Source: Anastatus disparis
Taxonomy: Eukaryota; Arthropoda; Insecta; Hymenoptera; Eupelmidae
Direction of reading: 5' to 3'
NCBI GenBank assembly: GCA_017163975.1
Contig: JAFFSR010000291.1
Coordinates: forward strand, 1,927,001 to 1,991,000
Length of the DNA: 64,000 nt
In this document: piece after piece, positions 1-12,765 of the stretch
Layout of the letters: every line of letters begins with the position of its first letter
Position numbering within the stretch: position 1 is the first letter of the stretch
Program-made: the position numbers and the translations under genes
Notes under the pieces: model-generated
Told to the model about the DNA's origin: nothing
Databases searched by the model: none
Seen by the model: the letters and a program-made list of their open reading frames with translations, nothing else

Positions 1-365
1 CTGAAAGTAGTCTCAAAACGCAATGCGAATAAAGTACGAAATTCATACTAATGAAACACAAATACTGAAAAAAATACGTATAAAATCAATACTGAATCTG
101 CGAATGCATGTTTAGGTAAATATGAAGTGAACTCACTCAGAGCATAATCAGTATAAAATCAGTATGCCATTTATACGATTGTTATGCAACGTATGCACCA
201 AATATTATTAAAAAATAGTAGATTCGTATTAAATCTCCGTAAAATATGTACAAATTATTAAATCACTGTAAAAAATTGAAAATAATAAAATAAACTCAGT
301 ATGAATTAAGTACGAAAACCTTACGAAATTAATACCAATTGAAAACCAAATGTTTACGTAATCTT

Positions 366-2592
366 TCAACAATACATAGATGATAAATACTAAAATTACA
401 TAGATTTTGTGTGAATTTTAAAATGGAGCTCCAGGCGAAATACTAATATCATCCCAGTACGGATTCAGTACAAAATCTGTACAGATAAAGAACATTATCA
501 ATGCGGAATGTGCAACGAATAAGTGCTGAATCAGTACTGAATTTGAATAAAATATGTGCGAGATTTAAAATCCCGATAAAAAAAGTTGAATAATGAAATA
601 AGTTCAGTACGCATTCAGCACGAAAAACGTACGGAATTATTACAAACTAAAAACTAAATGCATACGCAATCTTTCAACAATACATAGATGATAAATACTA
701 AAATTACATAGATTTTGTGTGAATTTTAAAACTGGGGCTCCAGGCGGAATAATAATAGCATCCCAGTACAGATTCAGTACAAAATCTGTACAAAAAAAGA
801 ACATAATCAATGCGAAATGTTCTTAGAATAAGTGCTGAATCAGTTCTGAATTTGAATAAAATATGTGCGAGATTTAAAATCCCAATGAAAAAAGTTGTAT
901 AATGAAATAAGCTCAGTACGCATTCAGCACAAAAATCGTACGGAATCATTACAAACTGAAAACTAAATGTATACGCAATCTATTAACAATACGTAGATGA
1001 TAAATACTAAAATTACATAGATTTTGTGTAAATTTTAAAACTGGGGCTCCAGGCGGATTAATAATAGCATCCCAGTACGGATTCAGTAAAAAATCTGTAC
1101 GGAAACAAAACAAAATCAATGCGAAATGTTTTCAAAATAAGTGCTGAATCAGTACTGAATTTTAATAAAATATGTACGAGATTTAAGATTTAAATGAAAA
1201 AAGTTGACTAATGAAATAAGCTCAGTACGCATTCAGCACGAAAAACGTACGGAATTATTACAAACTAAAAACTAAATGTATATGCAATCTATTAACAATA
1301 CATAGATGACAAATACTAAAATTACATAGATTTTGTGCGAATTTTAAAACTGGAACTCCAGGCGGAATACTAATATCATTCCAGTACGGATTCAGTACAA
1401 AATCTGTACAGAAAAAGAACATAATCAATGCGAAATGTTCTTAGAATAAGTGCTGAATCAGTACTGAATTTGAATAAAATATGTACAAGATTTAAAATCC
1501 CAATGAAAAAAGTTGTATAATGAAATAAGCTCAGTACGCATTCAGCACGAAAACCGTACGGAATTATTACAAACTGAAAACTAAATGTATACGCAATCTA
1601 TTAACAATACGTAGATGATAAATACTAAAATTACATAAATTTTGTGTGAATTTTAAAACTGGCACTCCAGGCAGAATACTAATATCATCCCAGTACGGAT
1701 TCAGTACAAAATCTGTACAGATAAAGAATATAATCAATGCGGAATGTTCAACGAATAAGTGCTGAATCAGTACTGAATTTGAATAAAATATGTACGAGAT
1801 TTAAGATTCTGATGAAAAATGTTAAATAATGAAATAAGCTCAGTACGCATTCAGCACGAAAACCGTACGGAATTATTACAAACTGAAAACTAAATGTATA
1901 CGCAATCTATTAACAATACGTAGATGACGAATACTAAAATTACATAGATTTTGTGCGAATTTTAAAACTGGCACTCCAGGCGGAATACTAATATCATCCC
2001 AGTACGGAGTCAGTACAAAATCTGTACAGTAAAAGAACATAATCAATGCGAAATGTTCTTAGAATAAGTGCTGAATCAGTACTGAATTTGAATAAAATTT
2101 GTGCGAGATTTAAAATCCCGATGAAAAAAGTTGTATAATGAAATAAGCTTAGTACGCATTCAGCACGAAAACCGTACGGAATTATTACAAACTGAAAACT
2201 AAATGTATACGCAATCTATTAACAATACGTAGATGATAAATACTAAAATTACATAGATTTTGTGTAAATTTTAAAACTGGTGCTCCAGGCGGAATAATAA
2301 TAGCAACCCAGTACCGATTCAGTACAAAATCTGTACAGAAAAAGAACATAATCAATGCGAAATATTCTTAGAATAAGTGTTAAATCAGCACCGAATCTTC
2401 ATAAAATATGTACAAGATTTAAAATCCCGATGAAAAAAGTTGTATAATGAAATAAGCTCAGTAGGCATTCAGCACGAAAACCGTACGGAATTATTACAAA
2501 CTGAAAACTAAATGTATACGCAATCTATTAACAATACGTAGATGATAAATACTAAAATTACATAGATTTTGTGTGAATTTTAAAACTGGGGC
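366..2592 (+). repeat. Tandem ~310-bp repeats, left arm
   Basis: About seven to eight head-to-tail units. Each contains the landmark ACATAGATTTTGTG followed by an AACTGG(G/C)RCTCCAGGCGGAAT block and a CAGTACGGATTCAGTAC block. Landmarks fall near 402, 704, 1015, 1325, 1632, 1942, 2256 and 2561, a period of about 305-313 bp. Units differ by scattered substitutions. Confidence 0.88.
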
Positions 2593-2612
2593 TTCAATTA
2601 AAATTAAAATAA

Positions 2613-4476
2613 AATTCGTACAAAATCTTTTATGTATTGTTAATAGATTGCGTTTATATTTGGTTTCCAGTTTGTAATAATTCCAAACGGTTTTCATGCT
2701 GTATGCGTACTGAGCTTATTTCATTGTCAACTTTTTTTATTTAAATCTTAAAACTCGTACATATTTTATTAAAATTCAGTACTGATTCTGCACTTATTTT
2801 GAGAACATTTCGTATTGATTTTGTACTGTTTCCATGCAGATTTTGTACTGAATCCGTATTAGGATGCTATTATTATTTCGTCTGTAGCCCCAGTTTTAAA
2901 ATTCGTACAAATTTTATGTAATATTAGTATATATCTACTATGTATTGTTAATAGATTGCGTATATATTTGGTTTCAAGTTTGTAATAATTCCGTACGGTT
3001 TCTGTGCTGTATGCGTACTGAGCTTATTTCATTGTCAACTTTTTTCATTTAAATCTTAAAACTCGTACATATTTTATTAAAATTCAGTACTGATTCAGCA
3101 TTTATTTTGAGAACATTTCGCATTGATTTTGTTCTGTTTCCGTATAGATTTTGTACTGAATCCGTGTTAGGATGCCATTATTATTCCGTCTGTAGTGCCC
3201 CAGTTTTAAAATTCGTACAAATTTTATGTAATATTAGTATATATCTTTTACGTATTGTTAATAAATTGCGTATATATTTGGTTTTTAATTTGTGATAATT
3301 CCGTACGGTTTTCATGCTGTATGCGTACTGAGCTTATTTCATTAGTCAACTTTTTTTATTTAAATCTTAAATATCGTACATATTTTATTGAAATTCAGTA
3401 CTGATTCAGCACTTATTTTGAGAACATTTCGCATTGATTTTGTACTTTTTCCATACAGATTTTGTACTAAATCCGTATTAGGATGCTATTATTATTCCGT
3501 CTGTAGCCCCAGTTTTAAAATTTTCACAAAATTTATGTAATATTAGTATATATCTGTTATGTATTGTTAATAGATTGCGTATATATTTGGTTTTCAGTTT
3601 GTAATAATTCCGTACGGTTTTCATGCTGTATGCGTACTCAGCTTATTTCATTAGTCAACTTTTTTCATTTAAATCTTAAATATCGTACATATTTTATTAA
3701 AATTCAGTACTGATTCAGCACTTATTTTGAGAACATTTCGCATTGATTTTGTTCTGTTTCCGTATAGATTTTGTACTGAATCCGTGTTAGGATGCTATTA
3801 TTATTCCGTCTGTAGCCCCAGTTTTAAAATTCGTACAAATTTTATGTAATATTAGTATATATTTTTTACGTATTGTTAATAAATTGCGTATATATTTGGT
3901 TTTTAATTTGTAATAATTCCGTACGGTTTTCATGCTGTATGCGTACTGAGCTTATTTCATTAGTCAACTTTTTTTCATTTAAATCTTAAATATCGTACAT
4001 ATTTTATTGAAATTCAGTACTGATTCAGCACTTATTTTGAGAACATTTCGCATTGATTTTGTTCTGTTTCCATACAGATTTTGTACTAAATCCGTATTAA
4101 GATGCTATTATTATTCCGTCTGTAGCCCCCAGTTTTAAAATTTTTACAAAATTTATGTAATATTAGTATATATCTGTTATGTATTGTTAATAGATTGCGT
4201 ATATATTTGGTTTTCAGTTTGTAATAATTCCGTACGGTTTTCATGCTGTATGCGTACTGAGCTTATTTCATTAGTCAACTTTTTTCATTTAAATCTCAAA
4301 TATCGTACATATTTTATTGAAAGTCAGTAATGATTCAGCACTTATTTTGAGAACATTTCGCATTGATTTTGTTCTGTTTTCGTACAGATTTTGTACTGAA
4401 TCCGTATTAGGATGCTATTATTATTCCGTCTGTAGGCCCAGTTTTAAAATTCGTATAAAATTTATGTAATATTAGT
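2613..4476 (-). repeat. Tandem ~310-bp repeats, right arm (inverted)
   Basis: Six units of the same family in opposite orientation. The landmark TCTGTAGCCCCAGTTTTAAAA occurs near 2882, 3192, 3503, 3812, 4122 and 4430. Alternate units share private variants (for example GTGTTAGGATGC versus GTATTAGGATGC), suggesting growth by duplication of two-unit blocks. The two arms carry different copy numbers. Confidence 0.85.
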
Positions 4477-5496
4477 ATATATCTTTTATGTATTGTTGAA
4501 AGATTCCGTAAACATTTGGTTTTCAATGGGTATTAATTTCGTTTGGTTTTTGTACTCAATCCATACTGAGTTTATTTTATTATTCTCAATTTTTTACAGT
4601 GATTTAATAATTTGTACATATTTTACGGAGATTTAATACGAATCCACTATTTATTTCAATAATATTTGGTGCATACGTTGCATAACAATTGTATAAATGG
4701 CATACTGATTTTATACTGATTATGCTCTGAGTGAGTGCACTTCATATTTACCTAAATATGCATTCGCAGATTCAGTACTGATTTTATACGTATTTTATTT
4801 AGTATTTGTGCTTGATTAGTATGAATTTTGTACTTTATTCGCATTGCGTTTTGAGACTACTTTCAGAGTTCGCTCAGTACGAATTTCGTGTAAGTACCAT
4901 GTGGATTTTACGTTGATGAAATACAAATCACATACTGATATCAGTGTAAAATCAGTACTGAATCAACACAAACTTTTCTAGTAGGGTATTTATCATCTAT
5001 GTATTGTTGAAAGATTACGTAAACATTTGGTTTTCAATTGGTATTAATTTCGTAAGGTTTTCGTACTTAAATCATACTGAGTTTATTTTATTATTTTCAA
5101 TTTTTTACAGTGATTTAATAATTTTACATATTTTACGGAGATTTAATACGAATCTACTATTTTTTTCAATAATATTTGGTGCATACGTTGCATAACAATC
5201 GTATAAATGGCATACTGATTTTATACTGATTATGCTCTGAGTGAGTTCACTTCATATTCACCTAAACATGCATTCGCAGATTCAGTATTGATTTTATACG
5301 TATTTTTTTCAGTATTTGTGTTTCATTAGTATGAATTTCGTACTTTATTCGCATTGCGTTTTGAGACTACTTTCAGAGCTCGCTCAGTACGAATTTCGTG
5401 TAAGTACCATGTGGATTTTACGTTGATGAAATACAAATCACATACTGATATCAGTGTAAAATCAGTACTGAATCAACACAAACTTTTCTAGTAGGG
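4477..5496. repeat. Duplicated ~510-bp right terminal segment
   Basis: The right terminal segment is present twice in tandem, about 4477-4986 and 4987-5496, both ending in TTTTCTAGTAGGG and nearly identical. The outer copy is the partner of the left terminus at 1-385. The inner copy is extra, as expected from unequal exchange or from end-to-end insertion of a second terminus. Confidence 0.8.
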
Positions 5497-5692
5497 AATA
5501 CTCAAGTCATGACTATAAATTCGAGCCCTACCCTCACCTTGTGAATTTTCATACCTGTTTATACGATCGTGTACTAAATAAAACTAGAATGAACGTCTAT
5601 GTTACTTTCGATTGTTGTTTTTTTAAAATAGCAATTATTACTTTTACTCATAGTAAATAAATGGGAAAAAATAAACAAGAAGTTTTTTAAAT

Positions 5693-7931
5693 ATGGCTTT
5701 AAATTGCTATATTGCAAAACTATTAGTACATGAAACTGAAAAATGTATCAGTGATTCTTATACACAAAATAATACTTTAAAAAATATAGATTCTTTTAGC
5801 AAAGATGACTTAAAATATTTGAGTTACCGTGTTCCTGGTTTTAAAATTGATTGCAATGATGTAATTTGCACTCACCATGCTGATAAATATTTAAGACATT
5901 ATTCAATGAAACAAAAAAAATGTTGCGACCCATTCAACAAACATGCAGTGAATGTGAAAATTCATTTGAATGTATTAAGTCTTCAGGATTGTGAAAGTTT
6001 TGAAAAAATTCTAAACATTAGATTAATCCCAGGGCAAAAAATATGTCGTAATTGTTATAGAAAAATAAAGACTGCTATATTAAACTATGGTAAGCAAAAT
6101 AACTATTGCCGTGATCCCTTTAAAAGACACAGAAATCCAGTGAATAATTTTCTGAAAATAGTAGATGAAAATATATCTGTAAAATTTGCAGTAGCCTGCA
6201 GCGATATTGAATTGTTATCAGGTGTCACAGTATGTTCCTCTTGTTATAACAGAATCCAGTCAATAGTATCAGAGTTCGAAACACAACAAAATATAAAATC
6301 TGATGTGAAAGCTACTGCGACTCAAAGCAGCGAAAGTACCCGAGTAACCTTTTCACTTCGGCGTGCAGAGGGCCCGAAGTCGGTGCCGAATCACCCTCAG
6401 TGGCACCGAAACTCTTGCCGAATTGTCGCCACAGTGGCACCACATCGGCGTGAGGCGTGGCGGCGAAACGGGGCCCTGAGAGGGCAGCCGAATCTAGCTT
6501 ATAAAATCATAGAATTGAACGTATAATTTATGTACAATTATTTATATAAAAAACAGCTGATTTCCAATGGTAACCGATCGATTGATTGTTCAAGCAACTG
6601 TCTACTTTTTAATATAGTTTTCATTAGTGAAAAAATTTAAGTAACTTGAGTTATTCGAGTTGTTCGAGTAACTCGAGTTATTCAAGTGATTCGAATTATT
6701 CGAGTAACACTAGTTATTCGAGTTCATATTTTTGTCGAGTACTGATAGTTTCGAGTACTTAACTCAAACTGGAAGAAAAAATTACTCGCGAGTACTCGAC
6801 AATCGAGTACTCGCACTTGAAGGCGTACTCAAGTTTTCGTTCCAAGTACTCGAAAAAATATAAATTACTCGAATTACTCGAGTACTCGAAAAAATTTGAA
6901 TTTCTCAATTCACTTGAGTACTCGAAAAATATGAATTAATCGAATAAATCGAGTATTCGAAAAAATATAAATTACTTGAGTATTCGAAAAAATATGAATT
7001 ACTCGAGTACTCGAGAAAATATAAATTACTCGACAAAATATGAAGAACTTGAGTTACTCGAATAACAAATTAATTTATCAATTATATTATCTGTGGTAAT
7101 TAGTTCTTATTTCCACGAGAATAATCAGTTTTTTATTATGTTTTTATCATTTGGTTTTAGGTTGTATTTGTCCGTGTATTCGGGCGGAATTTTGAAATTA
7201 ATTTTTAACGAGTTCAGATCGAGTCCAAAGAAAATCATTTTTATTAATTCAATCACTCATTTTTAATTTTCAATTAAAAAAAGTTTTACCATAGCATGAA
7301 AATACAATAAAGAATATTTCGAGGTTATGTAAGATACACGTCGATATTATGACAAAATCTATACGATTTTCGGCTGGCCATCATAGGACCACGCTCGCCA
7401 CCACGCCTCACCCATTCGGTGGCCCGACTTCGGCAGCCGAAGGTGGCCCAACTGAGAGAAGTTGGTTGCCGTAATAAAAAGGTTACTCGGGTAATAGTGA
7501 ATCATTAGCAAGTTTACAAAACTCTGAGAACTTCATATCTACAAGTCAAAATGCAAAAAATTTAGATTCACTTTATGCAATGTTTAATATTTCACCTATA
7601 GATAAAAATAAATTAACGCTTGATAGATTGAAAAATAAAGCATTAGATGCATTACAATGTATTGTTGGCGAAATTACCACTACAATGTGTAAAGTATATG
7701 ATATTGAATTACCAAATTTTTCAAATTTAAATGAAATTCATCAGGATTCAGTAGCGTTTAAAGCATTTATCAAGAACTCAGTGAATTATTATAATTTAGC
7801 ATCTAATACTAATGAAAAAATAAAAATTTTAAGCTTGATGCCATATGATTGGAGTTATAAAATAGTTAATCAATATTTTGACTGTTCTCGTTATTTTTAT
7901 AATGAAGTAGTGAAACTACGAGAAAATGAAG
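5693..7931 (+). CDS. Cys-rich N-terminal exon of a transposase-like gene, interrupted by a transposon
   Basis: First recognised exon of a gene completed by the exons at 10798-12441. ATG at 5693 opens a frame rich in Cys/His pairs, including ICTHHADKYL, KKCCDPF and two CxxC motifs (KICRNCYR, TVCSSCYN), typical of the N-terminal zinc-binding half of a large uncharacterised arthropod and cnidarian transposon-derived family. The frame is broken at 6339 by a 1,153-bp element and resumes at 7494. Removing the element and one copy of its TA duplication rejoins the two parts in the same frame (GAA AGT AAT AGT GAA). The exon ends at 7931 before GTAAAT in phase 1, matching the acceptor at 10797. As it stands the allele is truncated: translation runs into the element and stops at 6526. 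I infer a recent insertion. The existence of further upstream exons is unknown. Confidence 0.8.
6339..7491. mobile_element. TA-flanked non-autonomous DNA transposon inside the exon
   Basis: 1,153 bp bounded by 15-bp perfect terminal inverted repeats CCCGAGTAACCTTTT / AAAAGGTTACTCGGG and flanked by TA on both sides (6337-6338, 7492-7493). The outer ~150 bp of each end are GC-rich and mutually inverted, with the shared block GTGAGGCGTGG; the interior is AT-rich. TA duplication and TIR architecture fit a Tc1/mariner-like or related superfamily MITE, but the CCCGAG terminus is not one I can name. No transposase ORF. Confidence 0.85.
6640..7075. repeat. Palindromic CGAGTACTCG-type minisatellite inside the element
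   Basis: Irregular repeats of ACTCGAGT / CGAGTACTCGA separated by AAAAAATATAAATT spacers. Most motifs are self-complementary, so the array can form many small hairpins. It is confined to the transposon interior. Confidence 0.75.
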
Positions 7932-8457
7932 GTAAATATTTGAATATCACATTGATAATAATATAATAATCACTATAATAATATTATAACAGTAATAATA
8001 ATAATCACATTATTAATGTTAAATAGATTCAGAATTCATAACAAAAATAATAATTGTAAAAATTAAATTTTAATTAATAAATGCAATAATTAAAATATAT
8101 TTTATCTAGTTCTGTTTCCTTAAAAAAATACAAAAAATGACTAGTTTATAGTTATCACAGGAAAGTGTTAGTAATCAATGATTGTGATATACTAATAAAT
8201 AAAAATAAATTATAAATTTAATACTAAAATAATTAATGAATTTTTTCGTTCAAATTTATCTGGAGAATTTTTATTACAAAAACTTTTATTAAAACCAATC
8301 ATCAAATATTGCAGTATAATACACAATATTTCATTCCTACTATTATAAAAAAAATTTAATGAACTAATCATAGTAATTAAAATCCATACAATGTTTAAAA
8401 TGCACATTAGAAGCATTATTTAATCATAATTTTTTAGAAATTGAAAATTTTGTATCT

Positions 8458-10752
8458 GTGGCATTTCATGTCAACTCACCTGGTCAAAGAATAAAAATCG
8501 CTAAAAATCTGAAAATATTTTCTATTTGATACCCAAAATATACAAAAAAAATTTTTAGAGGCTTAGGTCCAAGAGGTCAAGAGCTAAAAGTCATGAAATT
8601 TTGGGATTTTTTGAATTTTTTTGTTAAATTATCATCTTTGATATTTTTTTATTCAAAAACTAACGATCTTAGAAAAAATGTATAAACAAATTTTTTGTTG
8701 GAAATTATGTGTAGAAACTGTACAAATTTTTCCCAATTCCAGAGTGGCTATCTTCTGATTGGTCCATTATATATTTGCATATAATTTTAAATTACTCGAG
8801 TTCGCCCAGATTCATTTTATTCATTTAGCATTAAAAAGTTGCATTATATATTGACCTTTGACTGAAATTTTTCCTCATGTGCGAAAAGTTCTCTGTAAGC
8901 AGCTATGGAACTTTCAATTTTTCCAAAAATAATGTTTTCAGTGATATTGAAAATTTTTATTTGAAATTTGCTCTCAACACTCTTGATAATTCTTAATTAT
9001 TAATATGATAATTATTTTGATATTGTTATTATATTTTAAAATTTTATTATATTTTAACAATTTGAATCTTATTCAATGCAGAATTAAGCTAAATTAATAA
9101 CTGTACATTCACATAATATAAAATCCACTTATAAGTTTAAAGTCAAAGTACACTGAACAAAGAATTATTAAATTATTTCACAGTTGCATTCCACATTGCT
9201 ATTTAATTAATATTAAATAGAAAAATTGTGAACTCACAATACACTAAACAATCAAGTTTAAAATACACAACAGAAATCTATAGAAAGAAAGCGAACAAGC
9301 TATTCATCTTGATAACTTTTAAGTTATAAATAAAAATTAATTTTTCTGTTTAAATAAGCTGAGGTTGAAGTGATAATCCCAAAAATATCAGCAGAACCTA
9401 CTGATTTATCTTACAGATTTATTGATACTGTTCACTGTTGAGTGTGAGGCAGCATCTATAATTGTATACTTAATAAATAGCTGTAAAAGTTATTGATTTT
9501 TTTAATTCTCTTGGTGTATTTAGTACAATGTTTGTAAATATGCAGACAAGAGCAAGGTCCTTTGTCTTGTTCAATTTCAGAATAAATTCCAAATTGGTGT
9601 GATAAAACTTTATGAAAGACATAGTCTAAGTATCACATACAAGTAGCTTTTTAATGGCAAAATTAAGAATTTATATAATATAATTATAAAATCATTGCAT
9701 TGTTTGAAATTTTTAATTTAATCAATATTTCTATTTTTATTCTTTGAAATGCTTTATGATATAAATTTAAATTATAAATACGGTTGAAGTTATCAATTTT
9801 AAATTCACAAATATATTTATGAAAATATAATTTTATTATCAAAGCAGAAGATTCCAGTCAAATTGAGTCGCAAACAATAATTTTTAATAAAATCTTTCGA
9901 ATTTGTATTGTGTACTTGAAATAAAAATAAAAAATATGAGATTATATAATGATATAAATAAAATTTATTTACCATAAATTTAATATTAATTCAATAGGAG
10001 TTTGGAATGCAACTGTAAAATAATGAAATAATTTTTCGTTCAGTGTGCTTTGACTTTCAACTAAGTGGCCTTTAATCTAATTGAGTGGATTTTGATTATG
10101 CGGTTGTGCAGTTATTGATTTAGCTTAATTCTGCACGAATCGAGATTAAAATTGTTAAAATATAATAACATTTCAAAATATAATAATAATATTAAAATAA
10201 TTATCATATTAATAATTAAGAATTATCAAGAGTGTCGAGGGAAAATTTCCAATAAAAATTTTCAATAACACTGAAGACATTATTTTTGAAAAAATTAAAA
10301 GTTTGATAGCTGCTTACAGAGACATTTTCCACATGGGGGAAAATTTCAGTTAAAAGTCTATATATAATGCAACTTTTTAATGCCCAATGAGTAAAATGAA
10401 CCTGGACGAACTCGAGTAATTTAAAATTATATGCAATTATATAACGGATCAATCAGAAGATAGCAACTCTGGAATTGGGAAAAATTTGAACAGTTTCTAC
10501 ACATAATGTCCAACAAAAAATGTCTCGATACTTTTTTTCAAAGACCCTTAGTTTTTGAATAACAAAATATCAAAGATGATAATTTAACAAAAAAATTCAA
10601 AAAATCCCAAAATTTCATGATCTCTTGCTCTTGACCTCTTTGACCTAGACCTCTTAAAATTGTTTTGTATACTTTGAGTATCAAATATAACATATTTCCA
10701 GATTTTCAGCGATTTTTATTTTTTGACCAGGTGAATTGACATGAAATGCCCC
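8458..10752. mobile_element. 2.3-kb palindromic element filling intron 1
   Basis: Arms of roughly 760 bp (about 8458-9220 and 9970-10752) are inverted copies. The outer ends read GTGGCATTTCATGTCAA and TTGACATGAAATGCCCC; an inner pair is CACAGTTGCATTCC at 9180 versus GAATGCAACTGTAAAAT at 10003. The flanking ATCT at 8454-8457 and 10753-10756 is a possible 4-bp target duplication. No ORF of note. The right end lies only 45 bp upstream of the exon 2 acceptor, so the element makes up most of the 2.87-kb intron and would be transcribed as a long hairpin within the pre-mRNA. Confidence 0.82.
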
Positions 10753-10797
10753 ATCTATATAAAATGATGTATATAATAAAATTCTATTTTATCATAG

Positions 10798-12441
10798 GGC
10801 CAATGTCACGTTCCAGAAAGTTATACACTCGCGTTCCTGATGAAGTAAAAAAGGAAATCATTGAATACTATAAAAATGATTGCAATAGTCGTCCATGCAG
10901 TGGGATGAAGGAATGTGTTATGCAAAAAGTTCCTAATGCTAAATCGATTCCAGTACCAAAGAGACTTTTGATGTATGATACTAGAGATCTATACAATAAT
11001 TGGTTACAGGAGAAAACGTGTGAAGAGAAACCATGTTTTTCATTCTTTGCATCTTTGCGCCCTAAAGAATGTGTATCAGCTGGAAGCCCTGGAACGCACA
11101 CAGTTTGTGTATGCGAGTTACATCAAAATGTTAAATTAAGATTATCTGCTTGGAATAGAAAAATAAACTATAGACTGCTTATAGATGAAGCCGTTTGCTC
11201 TATTGATAACAAAAATTGCATGCTGCATCAAACATGTACAATGTGTCCAGGGCGCAATGCAATTTTTCAATACTTATCCAATGCGCAAGATAATTTGTCA
11301 ATACTTTCCACTTGCATCTGTTTTAAAAAATGGGAAACTATCAAGACAAGTGCAGGAAAAGAAGGAGCTCAATTTAGTAAAACAGTTCTCAATGACTTGG
11401 AAGAACCTCGTGATGAGTTCTTAAATAAACTTGTAGAGGATATTTATAAATTAATGCCTCACCATTTTGTTAGCGAGAATCAAAAAATATTCCTCAAAGC
11501 ATGCAAATCAAATTTAGACAAAAACACCTGTCTGATCTTAATGGATTTTTCAGAAAATTTTGCTTTTATCTGTCAAGATTCGACTGAGGGCTATTATTAT
11601 AATAATAGTCAAGCCACTGTACACCCTTTTGCTGTATATTACAAGGATGAAGCGTCTGAAGAACTGAAGATTTTAAATTTCTGTGTAATATCAGATTGTA
11701 CAAAACATACAGCGGTTGCAGTTAATATATTTCAAGAAAGAGTTTTAGAAAAACTCAAGGAGCTTCTTCCTTGGATAAAAAATATTATATATTTCTCAGA
11801 CGGAGCACCTACCCAGTACAAAAACAAGTAAATATATATTTATTTTCATAATTTTATTTATCAATAAGTAATAGAATTTTGAAAAAGTAAAATATTATTT
11901 ATTTTTCATCCAAGTTCATTAGTTTATAAAAATAAAAAATGTTTTAGGAATCATTTCATCAATTTATGCCATCATGAAGAAGATTTTAGGTTCAAAGTTA
12001 TATCTCATAATTTTTCAGCAACAAGTCACGGCAAAAATGTATGTGATGGAATTGGTGCCACTGTTAAGAAATTGACAAGAAGAGCTTCATTACAAAGACC
12101 TATCAATAATCAAATACAAACTGCGAGGCAAATGTTTGATTATTGTCAAGATAATATTTCAGGAATAAGGTAAAAAAAATTACTAATTCTGTTACTAACA
12201 ATTTATAATTGTTTTGATATTTATTCTTGTTATAGTAATAAATAATTTATTTGATAGATTTCTTTATGTTAATCAACAAGATGTTGAAGCAAGGGATCGA
12301 AAACTTCATTCTCGCTTTCAGGCAGCTCGAAGAATTGGTGACACTAGAATTCATCACTATTTTGAGCCAATCAGCCAATCTCGTATGAAAATTAAAATTT
12401 TCTCTGCTGATGATGAATTCGCATTAGTTAATATTGCATAA
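10798..12441 (+). CDS. DDE/RNase H-like catalytic exons of the transposase-like gene
   Basis: Three exons, 10798-11827, 11948-12169 and 12258-12441 (TAA), join through GT-AG introns of 120 and 88 bp with matching phases. They continue the 5693-7931 exon to an 839-codon frame. Motifs recalled from the family are in order: LILMDFSENF (D at about residue 611), YFSDGAPTQYKNK (D at about 696), the junction peptide KNHFINLCHHEEDF formed exactly at the first splice, ATSHGKNVCDGIG (731-741), and a C-terminal RRIGDTRIHHYF block. The acidic residues in hydrophobic strands suggest an RNase H-like nuclease. The family is a widespread uncharacterised, probably transposon-derived group. I see no TIRs around the gene, so active transposon, relic or domesticated gene are all possible. 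The catalytic half has no stop or frameshift. Confidence 0.82.
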
Positions 12442-12765
12442 AGTAAATAGTAATTCCAAAAAATATTTTCCAAAATTCAAAATATAGTTTATTCAAATAG
12501 TAGGATAAACTATATTTTTAATTCAGCATAAGCTTTCGTTTTATTCTTTATTCACTTGATTTTTTATCATTTTTAGATAACTATTTATAAGGCTAGCCAA
12601 CTTTAAGTGTGTTACTATGCTTCATTTGATTATTTAGAAATTTAAATGATTTCCCAATCCAGTGTGAAAATTTTGAAAGTACTAATATCTATTAAAAGTT
12701 ATGAAAAGATATTAGAGAATATCAGTGTGCATCAAAGAAAGTGGTTTTGAGTGGGGTTTTGCACA

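Larger units (their letters stand above)
1..5496. mobile_element. Giant foldback (palindromic) element, left end cut by window
   Basis: The first bases of the window (CTGAAAGTAGTCTCAAAACG) reappear in reverse complement near 5355-5375, and inverted similarity continues inward to a centre near 2600. Each arm has an outer unique-like segment of about 370-510 bp followed by a tandem array of a ~310-bp unit, so the whole element is one long hairpin of at least 5.5 kb. The right end reads ...AACTTTTCTAGTAGGG at 5496; the matching left end lies outside the window. There is no coding capacity; short ORFs here are repeat artefacts. It resembles foldback-type non-autonomous transposons with repeat-structured arms, and no transposase family can be assigned. 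Confidence 0.85.
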
